64,000 bases of DNA, taken from positions 13,753,706 through 13,817,705 of the forward strand of contig OX246745.1 in the NCBI GenBank assembly GCA_945910005.1, read 5' to 3'. This DNA comes from Isoperla grammatica. Lineage: Eukaryota > Arthropoda > Insecta > Plecoptera > Perlodidae. The first letter of the stretch is position 1, and every line of letters starts with the position of its first letter. Below the pieces are notes generated by a model that had not been told where the DNA came from, made no database searches, and saw only the letters and a list, made by a program, of their open reading frames with translations. Position numbers and translations under genes: made by a program. This document shows positions 22,648 through 34,797 of the stretch, one piece after another.

Positions 22648-22650
22648 TAA

Positions 22651-23083
22651 CACCCCGTTTACGTTACTCTCATCTTACGATCGTAAGACTACATTACCGA
22701 CCAACCGACGGTCATTTTCCAAGTGTAAACGCTGCACAGTTAGTAAATCAGTCGGTAGGTCTACCAGAGTACACTTACGGCAGTTAGTATACTAGTTGCC
22801 ATCTAAACTTGATCTAAAGAAATATCCATACAATACAACTCGATTGTTTCGTCTAATACTTGACATATGAATTAAATCAAACCTGTTTCTACGCCAATTA
22901 AACAACAACGTAAAAGATAACCTCAATAATACTCCAAGCTCCAGCGTCCCGCCATTTGTATTTTTGTAATTGTGTTCAGTATTCCGTGGATCCGTAATGA
23001 CTGTGTATGAACGCTGGTAGAGTTACGAACGTCAAGCACCCAGAACCTACGATCGTAACGATGAGGGTAACGTAAACGAGGTG
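22651..23083. mobile_element. TAA-flanked MITE, 433 bp (PIF/Harbinger-like)
   Basis: Termini CACCCCGTTTACGTTAC...GTAACGTAAACGAGGTG, flanked by TAA (22648-22650 and 23084-23086). Inner CGATCGTA is shared. No transposase. Confidence 0.7.
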
Positions 23084-25875
23084 TAAGTAACGTAACCATA
23101 AATCTATTTTTCATTACTTTGGTTTATCATTTATTTACATTCTTACCTTGTTTAAATGTCTATGAATTCATATTCTGTACAATAGATTTAGTTGGCTGGT
23201 GAGAATCACCAAAGCACTTACTTTTTTTATGCTGCTTGTGAAGAATGGATAACCATGTGCATGACCATTTCTGATTTCAATCAATTTAAAAATACATTTC
23301 AATAAAATGAATTCGGATCTGGTAATTTTTATTTAGTCGTTTATTCACGTCCGGGAAATTCGTACAATCGCCAACACAAACAAGAAATTAAATGTCTTTA
23401 GTCACAAGGACATAGTTTAAACCATTTCTTTCTTCCTTGGAAAAGAAATATAAAACAAAAATAAGTACCATGCACACCTCACACTATCATACAAAAATAC
23501 ATTGTTAAGTTGTTAGACTGACATCAATATAACAAACAGAAATTACATTTTCAGTATGATGATCTAATCCTATAGTGGTTAGATTCATTTTTCTTTTATC
23601 CATTTGCTCTTTAAAACTATTAACAAATAATTATCATTGGGTAAACAACATAAATACATATTATTAAGCCCGACTGTAGTAAAAGGATTGCAAACGGTAA
23701 ACAATTAGTACGCTACAGGAAATTATGCCACATGTCATAAAGTAGATCTAATTTAAGTATTGGGCTTAGTGATGTGCTGTCAGAAGCTCATGCTTATGCC
23801 TGTTACAGTGTTCAAAAAAGATTAATGGAACATATTTCAGATTACAGGTAAAATACAATTTGTGGTGCTGCATACAAGATATGCATCCATCATAATGACC
23901 AGTTTCCCAAATACAGCATTATGTCGACTTTGACATTGATTACATAGCGTGTGAAGACCGACAAAAACCAGGTAAGCAATTTACAAAATGGGAAAGGCAT
24001 TCAGTTCCCACAAGTTAACTGATGAAGAACAGGAGGTACAGTACAGTGTTTCCAGAGCTAGCAGTATTGATTCTGTATGGAATGTCAGTTTATCATGTGC
24101 TTTTTACGTCAGATTTGTTATTTTGTAAAAGATCTCTTTTAGCAGTAAAAAAAGTAGGCCTGTTTAAATAAAATCCTGCAAAATCCCTCTAAAAATTTAT
24201 TGGGTTTAAAATTTAAGATCTTAGCTAACTGAATTGTCAGTCTTGCATTTCAATATATGTTATAAACAGAATGTAAAAATGTAACATACACATTACACAC
24301 ACACTGATAATGTAAATGTAAAGACAAGAATACGATAGTTGTTTCCTAATCATACATCATCATCACTAAAATAATACTGACAAATTTTCAATTTCATAGG
24401 TCTAGCCTCTAACAGCTGCAGGTCTATTCAGTATTAGTAAAAAATTTTCTTAAGACTAGAAACATTTCACTACAAGTTATGTACAATTGACTTTGATACT
24501 CCAACCCCAATAATTAACACGTATTATGTGGACAGCATTGTTTGAATGAAGTGTACATACATACTGTAATATAGTGGACTAATTTACAGTGGGGAAAACC
24601 TGGAAGAAAACACTATGCACTTCTCTGAAACCTGAGTGTTTTACAAAAAGAAATAAGAATCATTTGGAATGTTGTTTTAAGTGTGTACTAAGAAACTTAC
24701 AAATATAGTATACACCAATGAGTTACGAGTGTGGTTTTGGAGATTTTTTTCTAAATATACTATATTCAGGGTGATATAAAGTATAATCCAACCCTGCTTT
24801 TAAGCTTCCTTAACATAAAGCCTCCTGTATGATTTAGATTGGGTTTCCTCAGCTTGACTTGAAGTCTTGAGCTATAGAAATATTTCCAATGCGTTTTACT
24901 TCACAGAAACAGGCTGAGACATGTAACCATAGTTTACGAAATCTAAATCTACATTGCCAACAAAGATCTAGTTTACAAGTCAAATAAATTTTTTACAAAC
25001 ATAACTGTACTGGCTAGCAGTAGACTCTTTATAAAACTAGTACGACAATGCGATGAGTATGAACTGTACAAACAGGCTCACATATACACCTGACGTATTT
25101 TTATTTTTTACAAATATATATTTTCAACCAGGCTACCATCTACAAAAGGACGCAATAGCAGACATCATCTTAACACATCTTAAAATTAAGATATAAATTA
25201 ACAAGGCCAGAAAGTAAGATGTACCGATTAACTGTATCTACTGCATACTCTATGACATACTCTATGACTGATACTGTATAAAAATGAAATTCTTCTAATC
25301 CATATTACCATACATACTATGTAGTACTACTATATTATACCAGTTATAAAAGTATACATATGTATTTAATCACAAAAAAAAACATTTATGTTAAGTTGGT
25401 TTATATTAAATTTTATAGTTCTACCCAATTTGTATGGATATCACAGAGTATGAGTCACCAGTATGCAAAAGAATGCAGGCTTGGTTCATACTAGTAACAA
25501 AATGATGATACAATGATGTCTGGATTAGGTTCCACTGATTAGGTACCAACCCGCAATGGAGGTTGGAATTCAATAAGACCTAATTCACTAATAAGAAAAA
25601 CACATTATAGGTTGGGAAAACCAGATACAATATGGTAATAAAAAACAACACCCCAACATAATAGCCACGCTTCAGATGCTTGATAGAACAGAGCTCAATC
25701 GTAAACTTGAATGATACATTTCTATCCTAGTAGAGTAACAACAAAGCTTTTTTAAACTGATTTTTACTTTTTAATGTCATCTATCTACCCGAAGAGGATC
25801 GATAACTTTAAAAAGTACAATACACATTAAACATTTTTAAATTGATTTTTACTTTTTAATGTCATCTATCCTAAA

Positions 25876-26081
25876 GCGGGTGTTACACGGAGAAGTAAGA
25901 AAAGTAAAAAGCAGAAAGTGAAGAGTAGAGATAGCGTGTAGCTTACGGGAAAAGAACAAAAGTGAGAAGTTCTCTCCAAAGTAGGACAATGTTGAACAAG
26001 TGAAAAGTCCGTAAGCTACACGCTATCTCTACTCTTCACTTTCTGCTTTTTACTTTTCTTACTTCTCCGTGTAACACCCGC
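25876..26081. mobile_element. Perfect hairpin MITE, 73-bp arms
   Basis: The arms 25876-25948 and 26009-26081 are exact reverse complements (ends GCGGGTGTTACACGG and CCGTGTAACACCCGC), with a 60-bp spacer. TAAA is found outside both ends. Surrounding AT-rich repeats (TTTTTACTTTTTAATGTCAT at 25840-25866) also recur inverted at 26099-26130. Confidence 0.82.
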
Positions 26082-27485
26082 TAAAGATGATAGATAAATG
26101 ACATTAAAAAGTAAAAATCAGTTTAAAAATGTTTTGTGTTTTTCAATTACACGTTTTTTCAATCTAACAGGCCTAATACAATTCTACTGTGCAGGTGGTG
26201 AAACACAATTATGTACACCTAGCATACCTATACAAATACACATTCATTTAGAATGTAAGAAATTGTTAATACATCAGAAATGTGGGTGTGTACTGTGTAT
26301 ATTATAATCAAGCAAACATCTTAACCTGCATTGACTGATGAAGAAAATATCACACACTACAGCTGTTTTCATTATTTGACTGATTACTTTCTATTGGGTA
26401 AGCAGCACTGATGGTGAGCTAGCGGGTGCATTGGAGTGCATTCTACGTTGTTTGATTTAACGAAAATTAATGTTTGTATTTTTGTGTGTAATACTCATGC
26501 ATGTCTGCTAAATGTGTAAATGTTTAATTTTTTAAATTTAGTGTTCATTTGAGAGTTGACAAGCTAAATATACAGGTGTCCTGTATACCACTATGTATTT
26601 ACCGAAGCGCAATTTATTAAAAATAAAAAATTAGTTTTGCTTGAAACTAGAAGAACATATATGTAAACAAGAAACTATTGCTTATAATTGAAACTACTTA
26701 CTACTTACAGTTAAACTAAGTTACAATAGCCACATTACGAACATTCAGCAACCAAATACAGTACCTACGTTTCTTCAAACTAATTTTGTTCTACTGTACA
26801 GGTACTAGAATCTGTTCCTTACACTGCTTAGTCAAAGGTGAAGTAGACAAATAAAATATGCTGAATGTTTTGCAAATGGAATGGCATGGTGATCATGACA
26901 AAGAAGTTGTTCTCCGACCATCAAAATAGTAGGTCTATAGCTACTGTACAAAGAGGTGGACAAACTATAGCCTACAGAGTACAGACACTCGAGGGCATTC
27001 AAGATGCTATAGAGACTTACATTATGCAGTATCACAAAAATATATCTTATAAATACTAAAACAATCTTGAAAGTCAAATTCTTGTCCATCCTGCTACTAT
27101 TTGGCACAAACTTTTGAAAAACACACAGTGAGGCTCTGAAAAGTAAGCCTTGGCACACAGTATAAGCCCCAACACAAGGTAACCTACACATACATCAGGG
27201 CTTTGACCACCTTAACAGTAAAGTCAATTCTAAGTCTACTACAAGATTACCTCTATAGTAGTTAGTTGTAATTAGGGAGTTCAAATACGGTCAGTTTTTC
27301 ATATAGGCTACATGGAACCTCAGTTATATATTTCACACTTATTTATATTTTTACTCAGTCGTACATTTTGTAAATTGACCTCATTAAATTTATTTAATGT
27401 GTTATTTTTGTTAAGTTATATATTTTTTAAAGTTGGTCCCCTAAAAAACATATTTATGACTGAGGTTCCACTCTTACTATTTTCA

Positions 27486-27690
27486 GACTTAGCAGAGGGG
27501 TAGCCTCACTAATTAGAACCACAGAAAATCCAAGATTTTTACTTTTAAATCTTAAATGTGGTTTCATAAAAATTAAAAACTAAAAACTGGACTTAGCAGA
27601 GGGGTAGCCTCACTAAATTAAAACCACAAAAATTCGTCGTTTTTACTTTTAAGTAATATCAAGAGAATGCTATATACGCCTAATATTGAA
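27486..27690. repeat. Imperfect tandem duplication, unit ~104 bp
   Basis: GACTTAGCAGAGGGGTAGCC plus CTCACTAA.TTA.AACCACA recurs 104 bp later (27486 and 27590), each followed by TTTTTACTTTTAA. Confidence 0.65.
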
Positions 27691-28339
27691 AATTGATAAA
27701 TATCTTAGATGACGTTTCATAAAAACTAAAAACTGGTTTTAAAAAGTAAACACTTTAATTCTAATTAATTGACTTGACCAGAAATAGCAATAACAATTAA
27801 CTATCTGAATTTCTTTTACTCCAGTTTTTAGTTCTTAGAAAACCACATTGTGGATATTTAGGCCTATAATAAACTTCAATGTTGTTGTTCAATGTTGTTG
27901 TTCAAAGCTGTGCAATGTTGTAGCATTCTCAAGATATTACTATAATACTAAAAAAAAGCATTCATACATGTGGTTTTAACACTTAATATTCAGACTACCC
28001 AAGGTTTCTCAATAAAAATGGTAACTAGAAAAAATTCAATACTGAAATAAAATTATAAAATTGTGAAAAGAAACTTAGGAGCTAGATTTTGCACCCACCC
28101 TATTTTCTAAAAAGTGGTTACAACAGAAACACATTTTATAAAGTTTACAATGACAATTCAAAGCCATCTCCACTCACAATGGCTATCTCGAGCTTTGCTG
28201 ACCGCAATCATTGTAGATCATCTAGGCTACTCGAGATTGTCCGTGGAAGGCAAGTTGCAATTGCAGCAGGTACCAGTAGACGAATCATTGTTGAGGCAAC
28301 TGTACATGTCTCTTGCAAAGCACTTTACAAAACTTACTT

Positions 28340-28465
28340 TCACAGCATATGACAGGCAGCTGCCTCTGGCACATAAAAATCATCCTGACGACTAAGTGGC
28401 ACCAAAAATTTAATGGTAGAGTTGTCATATATCTCTATTGTTGGATGTGCACACAACTTGCGTTC
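28340..28465 (-). CDS. Tex264: TEX264-like exon 3 (terminal in this model)
   Basis: The acceptor TTTTTTTAG precedes. It encodes ERKLCAHPTIEIYDN, then VPLSRQDDFYVPEAAACHML and TGA. Similarity to TEX264 runs to FYVPE and stops there; the last seven residues have no counterpart I recognise. Confidence 0.8.
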   Translation of the reverse strand, partial: ERKLCAHPTIEIYDNSTIKFLVPLSRQDDFYVPEAAACHML

Positions 28466-29876
28466 CTAAAAAAAAAGAAATGTAGGCTTATAACAGACCC
28501 TGAACCAATGCATTATCTATATCACTTCACTCTTATGTAGACTACTGGATGCTTTATCTACCTGTATGTATGCAGAGAGTACAGAAAATACACGTGAACG
28601 TGCTAATTTGATGTACAGGTCACTGCGATACGGAAATGCTGCATGGAGTGCATATGTCATTGCAGGGAATGTGTGAATCTTGTAACCTAATTCAATCATT
28701 AAATGTTTGAGATCCTCTTCTGGGTCATTGCCATCATCATCACTCAAAATAAAGCCCACTGCATATGCATACAATGGCTGGGTTGCCTTGAAGAAAGAAC
28801 AGAATTACATAAATAGAACAGGTTTCCATAAATTGCTCTTCCTATAGACACAGCTCATGCAGGTGTAATGACCAAATGGATTTTAAGTCACTCTCGCACA
28901 TCCGGGTTCCTGATTTTTTTAAATTACTTTTTAAGACCCGTGTTTTTTAAATTTGTAATTATTTTGTATGGATTTAGATGTAGGCCTATAGGCATATGGA
29001 AAAATATCAAATCACTTTTTAAACCGCCTTGGCCACGAAGGCCATCATGGTAGGTATATATAACCTAGTCGCTGTTAACCTGACTGTATCTAGGCCTATA
29101 TTATGAAACTTAAGGCCACCTGCCCACAACTGTCGGCATCAGAATCGCAATCACAATCCGGCAAATAATGGAAGTGTTAACTTACTTCCAAGGTTCTTAT
29201 GGTGCTGTTCACAACCAAATCGTAACTTAATGTCGTAATGTCGCAATTCGGATTGTAATGGGAAAGGTTTTCATATTTCTACGATTGGGATCCCGATTAC
29301 GATGCCCCAATTGTGGTTAGGGCTCAAGCATCAACCAACGCACTTTATTAGAAGTTAGCAAGGTAGATATTGTAAGCGGGATTATTGTACATATGCCTAG
29401 GCCTACATGTGTGACAGTTAAGTAGGAAGTTTGTTTGTTCGTATCCGAGTCTGGAACACCATTCTAGAGAACTACGTAGTTTCCAAAAATCTGCCACTTT
29501 TGTGATGATGTAAGAAGTTGAAGAATTAAAGAGAATACCTAGAAATGAAGAAAGCTGGTAAGTTCTACTGGAGGACTAGGCCTAGGCCTAGGAGGGACAA
29601 ATTGTAGTTAATATGATGTTAATTTACCTGTCTGTTGATGTGCTTATGGTAGTGAATACATATTTTGCGATACGTCGGCAAAAGATGCTTCATATCTCTG
29701 AACAGTAAATATGCGTTCCCACACGTGGTGGTAAACTTGTATGCAATTGTAACCTTCGAGCATCCTTTGGGTTCTTCGGCAGTTACGTTTACCTTATGAA
29801 ATAAACCTGTATGTGCGTATAGTACAAATAGTACCAATGTTATCACAGCAAACACAATTAGTATGGTAAATTCCAT
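28340..29876 (-). CDS. Tex264: TEX264-like ER-phagy receptor / GyrI-like domain membrane protein, three coding exons
   Basis: Exons on the minus strand are 29876-29628, 28786-28562 and 28465-28340, joined by phase-0 introns, for 199 aa. The N-terminus has a single hydrophobic segment (about residues 4-21, TILIVFAVITLVLFVLY), followed by VTIAYKF, AYAVGFILSDDD, FPAMTYALHAAFPY and ERKLCAHPTIEIYDN. The pattern follows human TEX264 (VTVAYKF, CAVGSILSEGE, ATFPY, ERKLCAYPRLEIY). TEX264 is anchored in the ER by its N-terminal segment, exposes a GyrI-like domain to the cytosol, and in mammals binds Atg8/LC3 through a C-terminal LIR to drive ER-phagy. Here the reading frame stops at TGA 28342-28340 soon after FYVPE, so the long acidic C-terminal tail that carries the mammalian LIR is absent from this model. 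A consensus donor GTAAGT begins 2 nt after that stop, so more exons or an alternative end remain possible. Confidence 0.88.
28562..28786 (-). CDS. Tex264: TEX264-like exon 2
   Basis: The acceptor TTCTTCAAG precedes the first base (28786). It encodes 75 residues, ATQPLYAYAVGFILSDDD to VLSAYIQ, and ends CAG|GTAGAT. It covers the central part of the GyrI-like fold. Confidence 0.9.
29117..29322. repeat. Imperfect inverted repeat, probable old MITE
   Basis: CCACAACTGTCGGCATCAGA... is roughly inverted as ...ACGATGCCCCAATTGTGG. It lies in intron 1 of the TEX264-like gene. Confidence 0.35.
29628..29876 (-). CDS. Tex264: TEX264-like exon 1 (start codon, signal-anchor)
   Basis: ATG at 29876, start MEFTILIVF. 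It encodes 83 residues with the N-terminal membrane segment and ends HINRQ at CAG|GTAAAT. No in-frame ATG further upstream fits better. Confidence 0.88.
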
Positions 29877-30100
29877 TTTGTCGTGTCTTACAGGGCGAAA
29901 TATGCCTTTGGCCTACGTAGCTCCAGTAACTACAGGAGCTGTATGGACACCTGACACTTGCATTCGCGAAAACCGGCACTCTTGCTAGGTTATGATACAC
30001 TCTGCTCTGGGGTGCGGTTTTCGGACACTGTAGGCCTACACACCACGTGTTGCAAACGATATTGATCGCCACTGGTATTATCCACTAATTTAACAACTCA
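29877..30100 (-). promoter_or_regulatory. Presumed promoter/5' UTR of the TEX264-like gene
   Basis: The 200 bp upstream of ATG 29876 on the minus strand. No TATA box stands out. Beyond it lies the hAT MITE at 30351-30813. Confidence 0.3.
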
Positions 30101-30350
30101 GTCGATTTACATCAATTGATTGAAAACTATAACTAGGGATGTTAATAGGAATACAAATGCCACTTATAGTTTCCTTGATATCAAACTTTGCCGAAACAGG
30201 CGAAACTTGTCACTTCATCTTCTTCTTGTGTTGATGTTTTGTTCTCATGGACCCATACGGCCAGCTGTTATTTTTATTTGTTTGTTGCTTTTTTCCTTCA
30301 TTATTATATCGGGTTTCCTCTACAGATTCGAGGATTCGGATTGTGAGGGC

Positions 30351-30813
30351 CAGGGGCGCCGACTATGTGGGTGCTCAGGGGCTGAAGCACCCATCGGATT
30401 AGTTGGAGGGGTGCGCAGCACCCCTTTAAATATCCTGACTAAAATAAAAATTATGCATATATATATATCAGAGTTTTGAGGTCTCAGTTAAAAAAAAAGT
30501 TATACATTTTTTTTACGATTTTGTTTCTATTTTAATCTTGGATACAATGAAAGTAATTAAATTATTGTTTTTTTTGCATTAATATATGTATATTATTATA
30601 TATATATATATTTTAAATGTTTAAATGCATTATTTTGGCATTGTATTCAAGCCACTTTTACTCTAGAACGCACCAAACACACTCTAAAAACAGGGTTTAA
30701 AAATTTTCACCTGCGGCGCTATTATAGGGGGGCTCTGCCCCCCAACCCCCGTGCTTGGTCCCTTTTCTGCGAAGATGAGCACCCCTCGGAATTTGGAAAA
30801 CCCGGCGCCCCTG
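30351..30813. mobile_element. hAT-type MITE, 463 bp
   Basis: Termini CAGGGGCGCCG...CGGCGCCCCTG, with the 8-bp duplication GTGAGGGC at 30343-30350 and 30814-30821. The interior is AT-rich without coding potential. It lies upstream of the TEX264-like gene. Confidence 0.88.
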
Positions 30814-31422
30814 GTGAGGGCATCATTAGGGAGATAAAACAAATTAGTTGGGAGAATAATTCAAAATACAGGACACACGACAAGAAAAGTGTTTCTGTCG
30901 CACGCAGTTACCAATCGTCTTCTTCCGGTCAGAGCAAAAGCGTGGTATCTTTAAATTACATTGTATTGTATTGTATTTATTTGCAGCCATAGATTACAGT
31001 TATTTTTGGTTGTGTTGATAAGTAGGGGAAGAAGAACCAGTGTCGCCCCTCCCATGACTGAAGTCTACGTCCACCACTGAGTCACACAGGACAGGATTCT
31101 TGATGGCCGATCACAGATTCACTGATAGCATTAACAAACCGATCACTCGCATGTGGATAATGTGATCAATTATTTGCGTACTTGGTCGCGTCGAGAAGAT
31201 ATAACGCAAGATCACATTGCTTTTCAAAGGCATATGTTCAGATCACTCACGTAGCTGCTTTCGCGGCCCGGGTCAATGAATAAACTACGGACGACGGAGT
31301 CGAACCGGTAGAACAGGCGCGGGGTGGCTCACGTGTGAGAACGATACGCGGGAAACAATAGGGCTTGTCAGAGTCACAGAGTGGAGCTGGACCGAGTAGG
31401 TTTCATTCTGTGACTTCTTCAA

Positions 31423-31476
31423 GCTTTAGCTCTGAAGATGGGTAGTGTAACCTGCCCGAAACGTCAGCTTTTAAGC
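31423..31476 (+). ncRNA. Hammerhead ribozyme motif, type I, Penelope/retrozyme-like
   Basis: Stem I is GCTT(31423-31426)-T-AGCT(31428-31431), pairing with AGCT(31466-31469)-TTT-AAGC(31473-31476). The core is CTGAAGA (31432-31438) with an extra T at 31439. Stem II is GGGTAG/CTGCCC (31440-31445 with 31452-31457) with a six-base loop. GAAA (31458-31461) follows, then ACGT giving a two-base-pair stem III, and the cleavage triplet GTC ends at 31465. All conserved core bases are present. A loopless two-pair stem III is known from hammerheads of Penelope-like elements and retrozymes, which are thought to act as dimers. No reverse transcriptase is seen nearby. Confidence 0.62.
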
Positions 31477-33138
31477 GATAATCGACGCGGCTATACCCGA
31501 AAACCAAGTTCAAGTTTATTGACTATACGAACAGTCACACACTTAAGAGCACAAAGCACGTCTCACTTCCTCGTCTGTTGAATCACAACAGTCTTACAAT
31601 CACAAGTATAGTTAACAATTTTCTCCACTACCCCAACATTGCTCGAGTTTGCCCTACCGCTTTTACCCGTTTTTTGGTATAAACAATAATGAAAAGAGAG
31701 AAATACGCAGGAGTAGTGTTCAACAAATCCCTTGCGTGAAATATACCGCCCGCCGACAGATAGATGGTCGCTCTGTGCAGATAGGTACTGCATGTGACAT
31801 GAGTCATGATTCAGGCCCACGATCTTTGAAATTCAATATACAAATAAAAATGTCCTCCTTCGACGAAATTTCCGACAAAATAAGTTACCAAAACCATGCA
31901 GCAAGTCTCTGGGATCGTTTGAAAGAAAAAATGGAATTAGCTCTGTCAAATCACAGAAAACTAATTATTTATCTGTGGTCAAATGCATTTAATTCATAAG
32001 TTGACAATTTTTTCATGGGAGGCGAGATGGTACACTCGCCCTTCCAGCCCCCCCCCCCTCCCACCCCTATTCTGACGCCCCTGTATATCAAGACACCAGA
32101 AACGTAAATTAAAAGTTTAAAATGAACTTATTATGTTTCTGTGGGTGCGTTCCGAAACTTGCAGAATATGCTATTTCCGTGCTGAGGCCATTCCGTATAA
32201 CCTGCTGGAAATCTTAGGCTGAGCGTTCCGTTACTTCCTGAGCCAGCATATCATGCAAACGCCAGCCGGTTCGATCGAGAGCATCTGCCAGCATTCACAA
32301 ATCATTGCGGCGTTTTCAAAATCCAATTATTTAAAACTCGTTAAATTGTCAGGAATTATGTAATTTCCCCGTTATTTACACCACGCTTTGCAGGATTTTA
32401 AGATCTTTCATTTTACATTCGTTATTATTGGAAACCGATTATAATATCGTTTTTTTAATTTCATTACACATTTTTAGCGCGCCACCACCCCCCACCATAA
32501 ATGTGTGTGAAACTTTCAGCTCGTTTTAATAAATTAAAATTTGTTCTAAGCTAATGTGATTGAAATATATTTTTTTGTTCAGGAAGTTAATCAATCCAGT
32601 AAATTAATTTTATAGATTACTTGCACATACCATTGAACCATTCAGAAGGCTCGCTGACTGAAGTAGGCCTATCCAGAAGGCTGTGGTCTAAGGTAACATT
32701 TTAAGAGATTGTCTTTTGTTTCAGCCATTTTGTCAACACGGCTGTTCATGTAACATTCATTTTCACTGTTTAACGGTGGAAGTTCTCATTAAATCTCAGC
32801 AGTTCAGGGATTGAATATGGAGTAAGTATGAAGTAGTGAGTAGTTTGTTCTTGAACATTTCTCAATAATTCAAATATATCTATGGCTAGGTTAGTAAGTT
32901 GTCTGCCTATAGGGCCTAGGCCTAGACAATACGCAACTTGGCTAGGGCCTAGGCCTAGGTCTACCGACAGAACCACAACCATGCAATCGCAAGGGCTCAT
33001 GTGTACATTTGTTTTTCAAATTTACGGGTTCGTAATGAAAACTTCTGACAATTGTGGCACACTTGTGGCAATTCGTGCTTGACGAAGAGTAATCAATACC
33101 ATGTCCTAGGCCTAGGCCTAGACCGGAGCTCACGCATA

Positions 33139-33826
33139 GGGTATTTCTTAAATACCTATACCTACTTTTTGTGTTTTAAATACAAATTCTACAAAAAACA
33201 CTGATTTTGGTACAGTGTTATAGTATATTTTTAGTTATGTAAGACGCATGCTTCAAATATTACGTAGTTATGTTTTAAATCAGTTTAAATATACAATTTG
33301 GTTACTGCTACCTAGGCCTAGGCTATGCAGGGATTTGTAGGCTAAGGATGACTAACTTTATGTTTTTGGATGTTTTTTTATCCATTTAATTTAAAGAAGG
33401 TACCATCATTTGTATTTTATATGCCTATTATTAAATTTATTACACTCCAAAAATAAATGACACCTTCAAATTGAATAAATAAAAACATCAAACACCATAA
33501 AGTTGGTAGATTTAAGAAATACCTTTATTTTTTAAGTGTAATAAACTAAATAAGATGAAATTAAAATTAATAAATAGCACCTTCTTCAAATTGGAAAATA
33601 ATAAAAAAAAACAAAAACATAAAGTTTGTCATCTTGAACCTACAAATCCGTGCATAGCAGGTGCCATAACAACATATTTAAAGTGGTTTAAAACATAATT
33701 ACAAGATATTTGAAGCATGCGCCTTAGATAATTGGAAGATACAATAACAGGTAACATTATAAACAGTGATTTTTGTAGAAATTGTATTAAAAAAATATTA
33801 AGTAGGTATATTTAAGAAATACTAAA
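33139..33826. repeat. Large diverged fold-back repeat, ~690 bp
   Basis: Left arm words GGGTATTTCTTAAATACC, GCATGCTTCAAATATT, CAGGGATTTGTAGG and CATAAAGTT return inverted on the right (CCTACAAATCC, ATTTGAAGCATGC, TATTTAAGAAATACT). It contains AAATGACACCTTCAAATTG, shared with the element at 48838-49246. Confidence 0.6.
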
Positions 33827-34460
33827 CGCTAGGATATCTAGTCGTTGGTATCGGAGTCAGTACATAGGTTCTCCTGGCTCCGGGGTAGAATAGGCCTAGG
33901 GTGACTCTGCCAGTCGTAACAGGCGACAAAAGGGGACCCTAACCCTCCCCCATTTATCTCACTTGATTCCTCCTCCCACTTGGCCCCCCCTAGCCCCCAA
34001 AAGCCCATCATAATTTGTTATCAGCACAGCTGGAAAGTTCGCCGCCCCCCCCCCCCCCCCCCACCCCCTCTAGAAAAAGTAGACTTCCTACGTAGATTCA
34101 AATAAGTTCTACAAAACGCCTACACATGTGGTAACCATAACTAACATCGTATGTGGCTCCACTTCCATAACATCCGAGGGAAGGTGTAGGCATACGATGT
34201 AATTTATTTGATTCTTTACCAATCGACCCCGGTACTGGTATTGCATTATTGTTATTTTTTTTTAATACAGACGTAGGCCTACGCGGGGGTGAAACCGTTG
34301 TTTACATGTTGTACGGAAACAACATGTGACAATAGTGGTTCCATGTGTTGGTTGGCCGTATTTCACTCTGTTGAAATTAATTGGATAATTATAATATATG
34401 TTCATACTATTTTGTTCAATCCAAGCTGTAAATGACATGAGAGATAATTAGGTTACTACT

Positions 34461-34797
34461 CTACGTCAAAAACTGCAGAAAATTTTCATTTTTAAATTAT
34501 ATCTCAAGAATGGACTTCTAAATCAAAAATCTTAATCAACAGCGAACTGTGGTTTGGTCGGCAATACATACTGATAGCTCTAAATATGTCTTACATTATA
34601 ATCAGTACGGTTTTATTTATAATTAATTTTATTACTAATTGTCGATTTAATAATCAAAATAACTAATGGGTATAATATTTCATTCACTCTGTAGGGCTTA
34701 CCAAAACACAGTGCGCTGTTGATTAAAATATTCGATTTCGAGTAGCATTCTTAAGACATAATTAAAAAATGAAAATTGTCTGCTGTTTTTGGCGTAG
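34461..34797. repeat. Diverged relative of the 10293-10664 hairpin
   Basis: Shares CTACGTCAAAAACTGCAGAA at the left end, AATTATATCTCAAGA, TAGGGCTTACCAAA and GAAAATTGTCTGCTGTTTTT near the right end. The arms are much more diverged, so this copy is older. Confidence 0.7.

Larger units (their letters stand above)
23087..28339. other. 3' flank or long 3' UTR of the TEX264-like gene
   Basis: AT-rich, few repeats apart from the 25876-26081 hairpin and the 27486 duplication. TTTATT (reverse AATAAA) words near 23331-23345 could end a long minus-strand 3' UTR. No coding exon seen. Confidence 0.35.

Noticed and set aside
24001..24060. CTGATGAAGAA as a second hammerhead core
   Set aside because: No GAAA-NUH partner or stem II follows.
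28340..28342. TGA of the TEX264-like gene as a selenocysteine codon
   Set aside because: No selenocysteine in this family and no SECIS-like hairpin noticed; a normal stop is simpler.
28089..28395. Plus-strand frames opposite the TEX264-like gene end
   Set aside because: Antisense to exon 3 and its flank; no splice or family support.
30120..30479. 119-aa plus-strand frame
   Set aside because: Its 3' part lies inside the hAT MITE at 30351-30813 and the rest is not protein-like.
31649..31999. 116-aa frame including MSSFDEISDKIS as a separate gene or first exon of the LITAF-like gene
   Set aside because: It ends without a convincing donor and matches no family; kept only as a weak note for the missing first exon.
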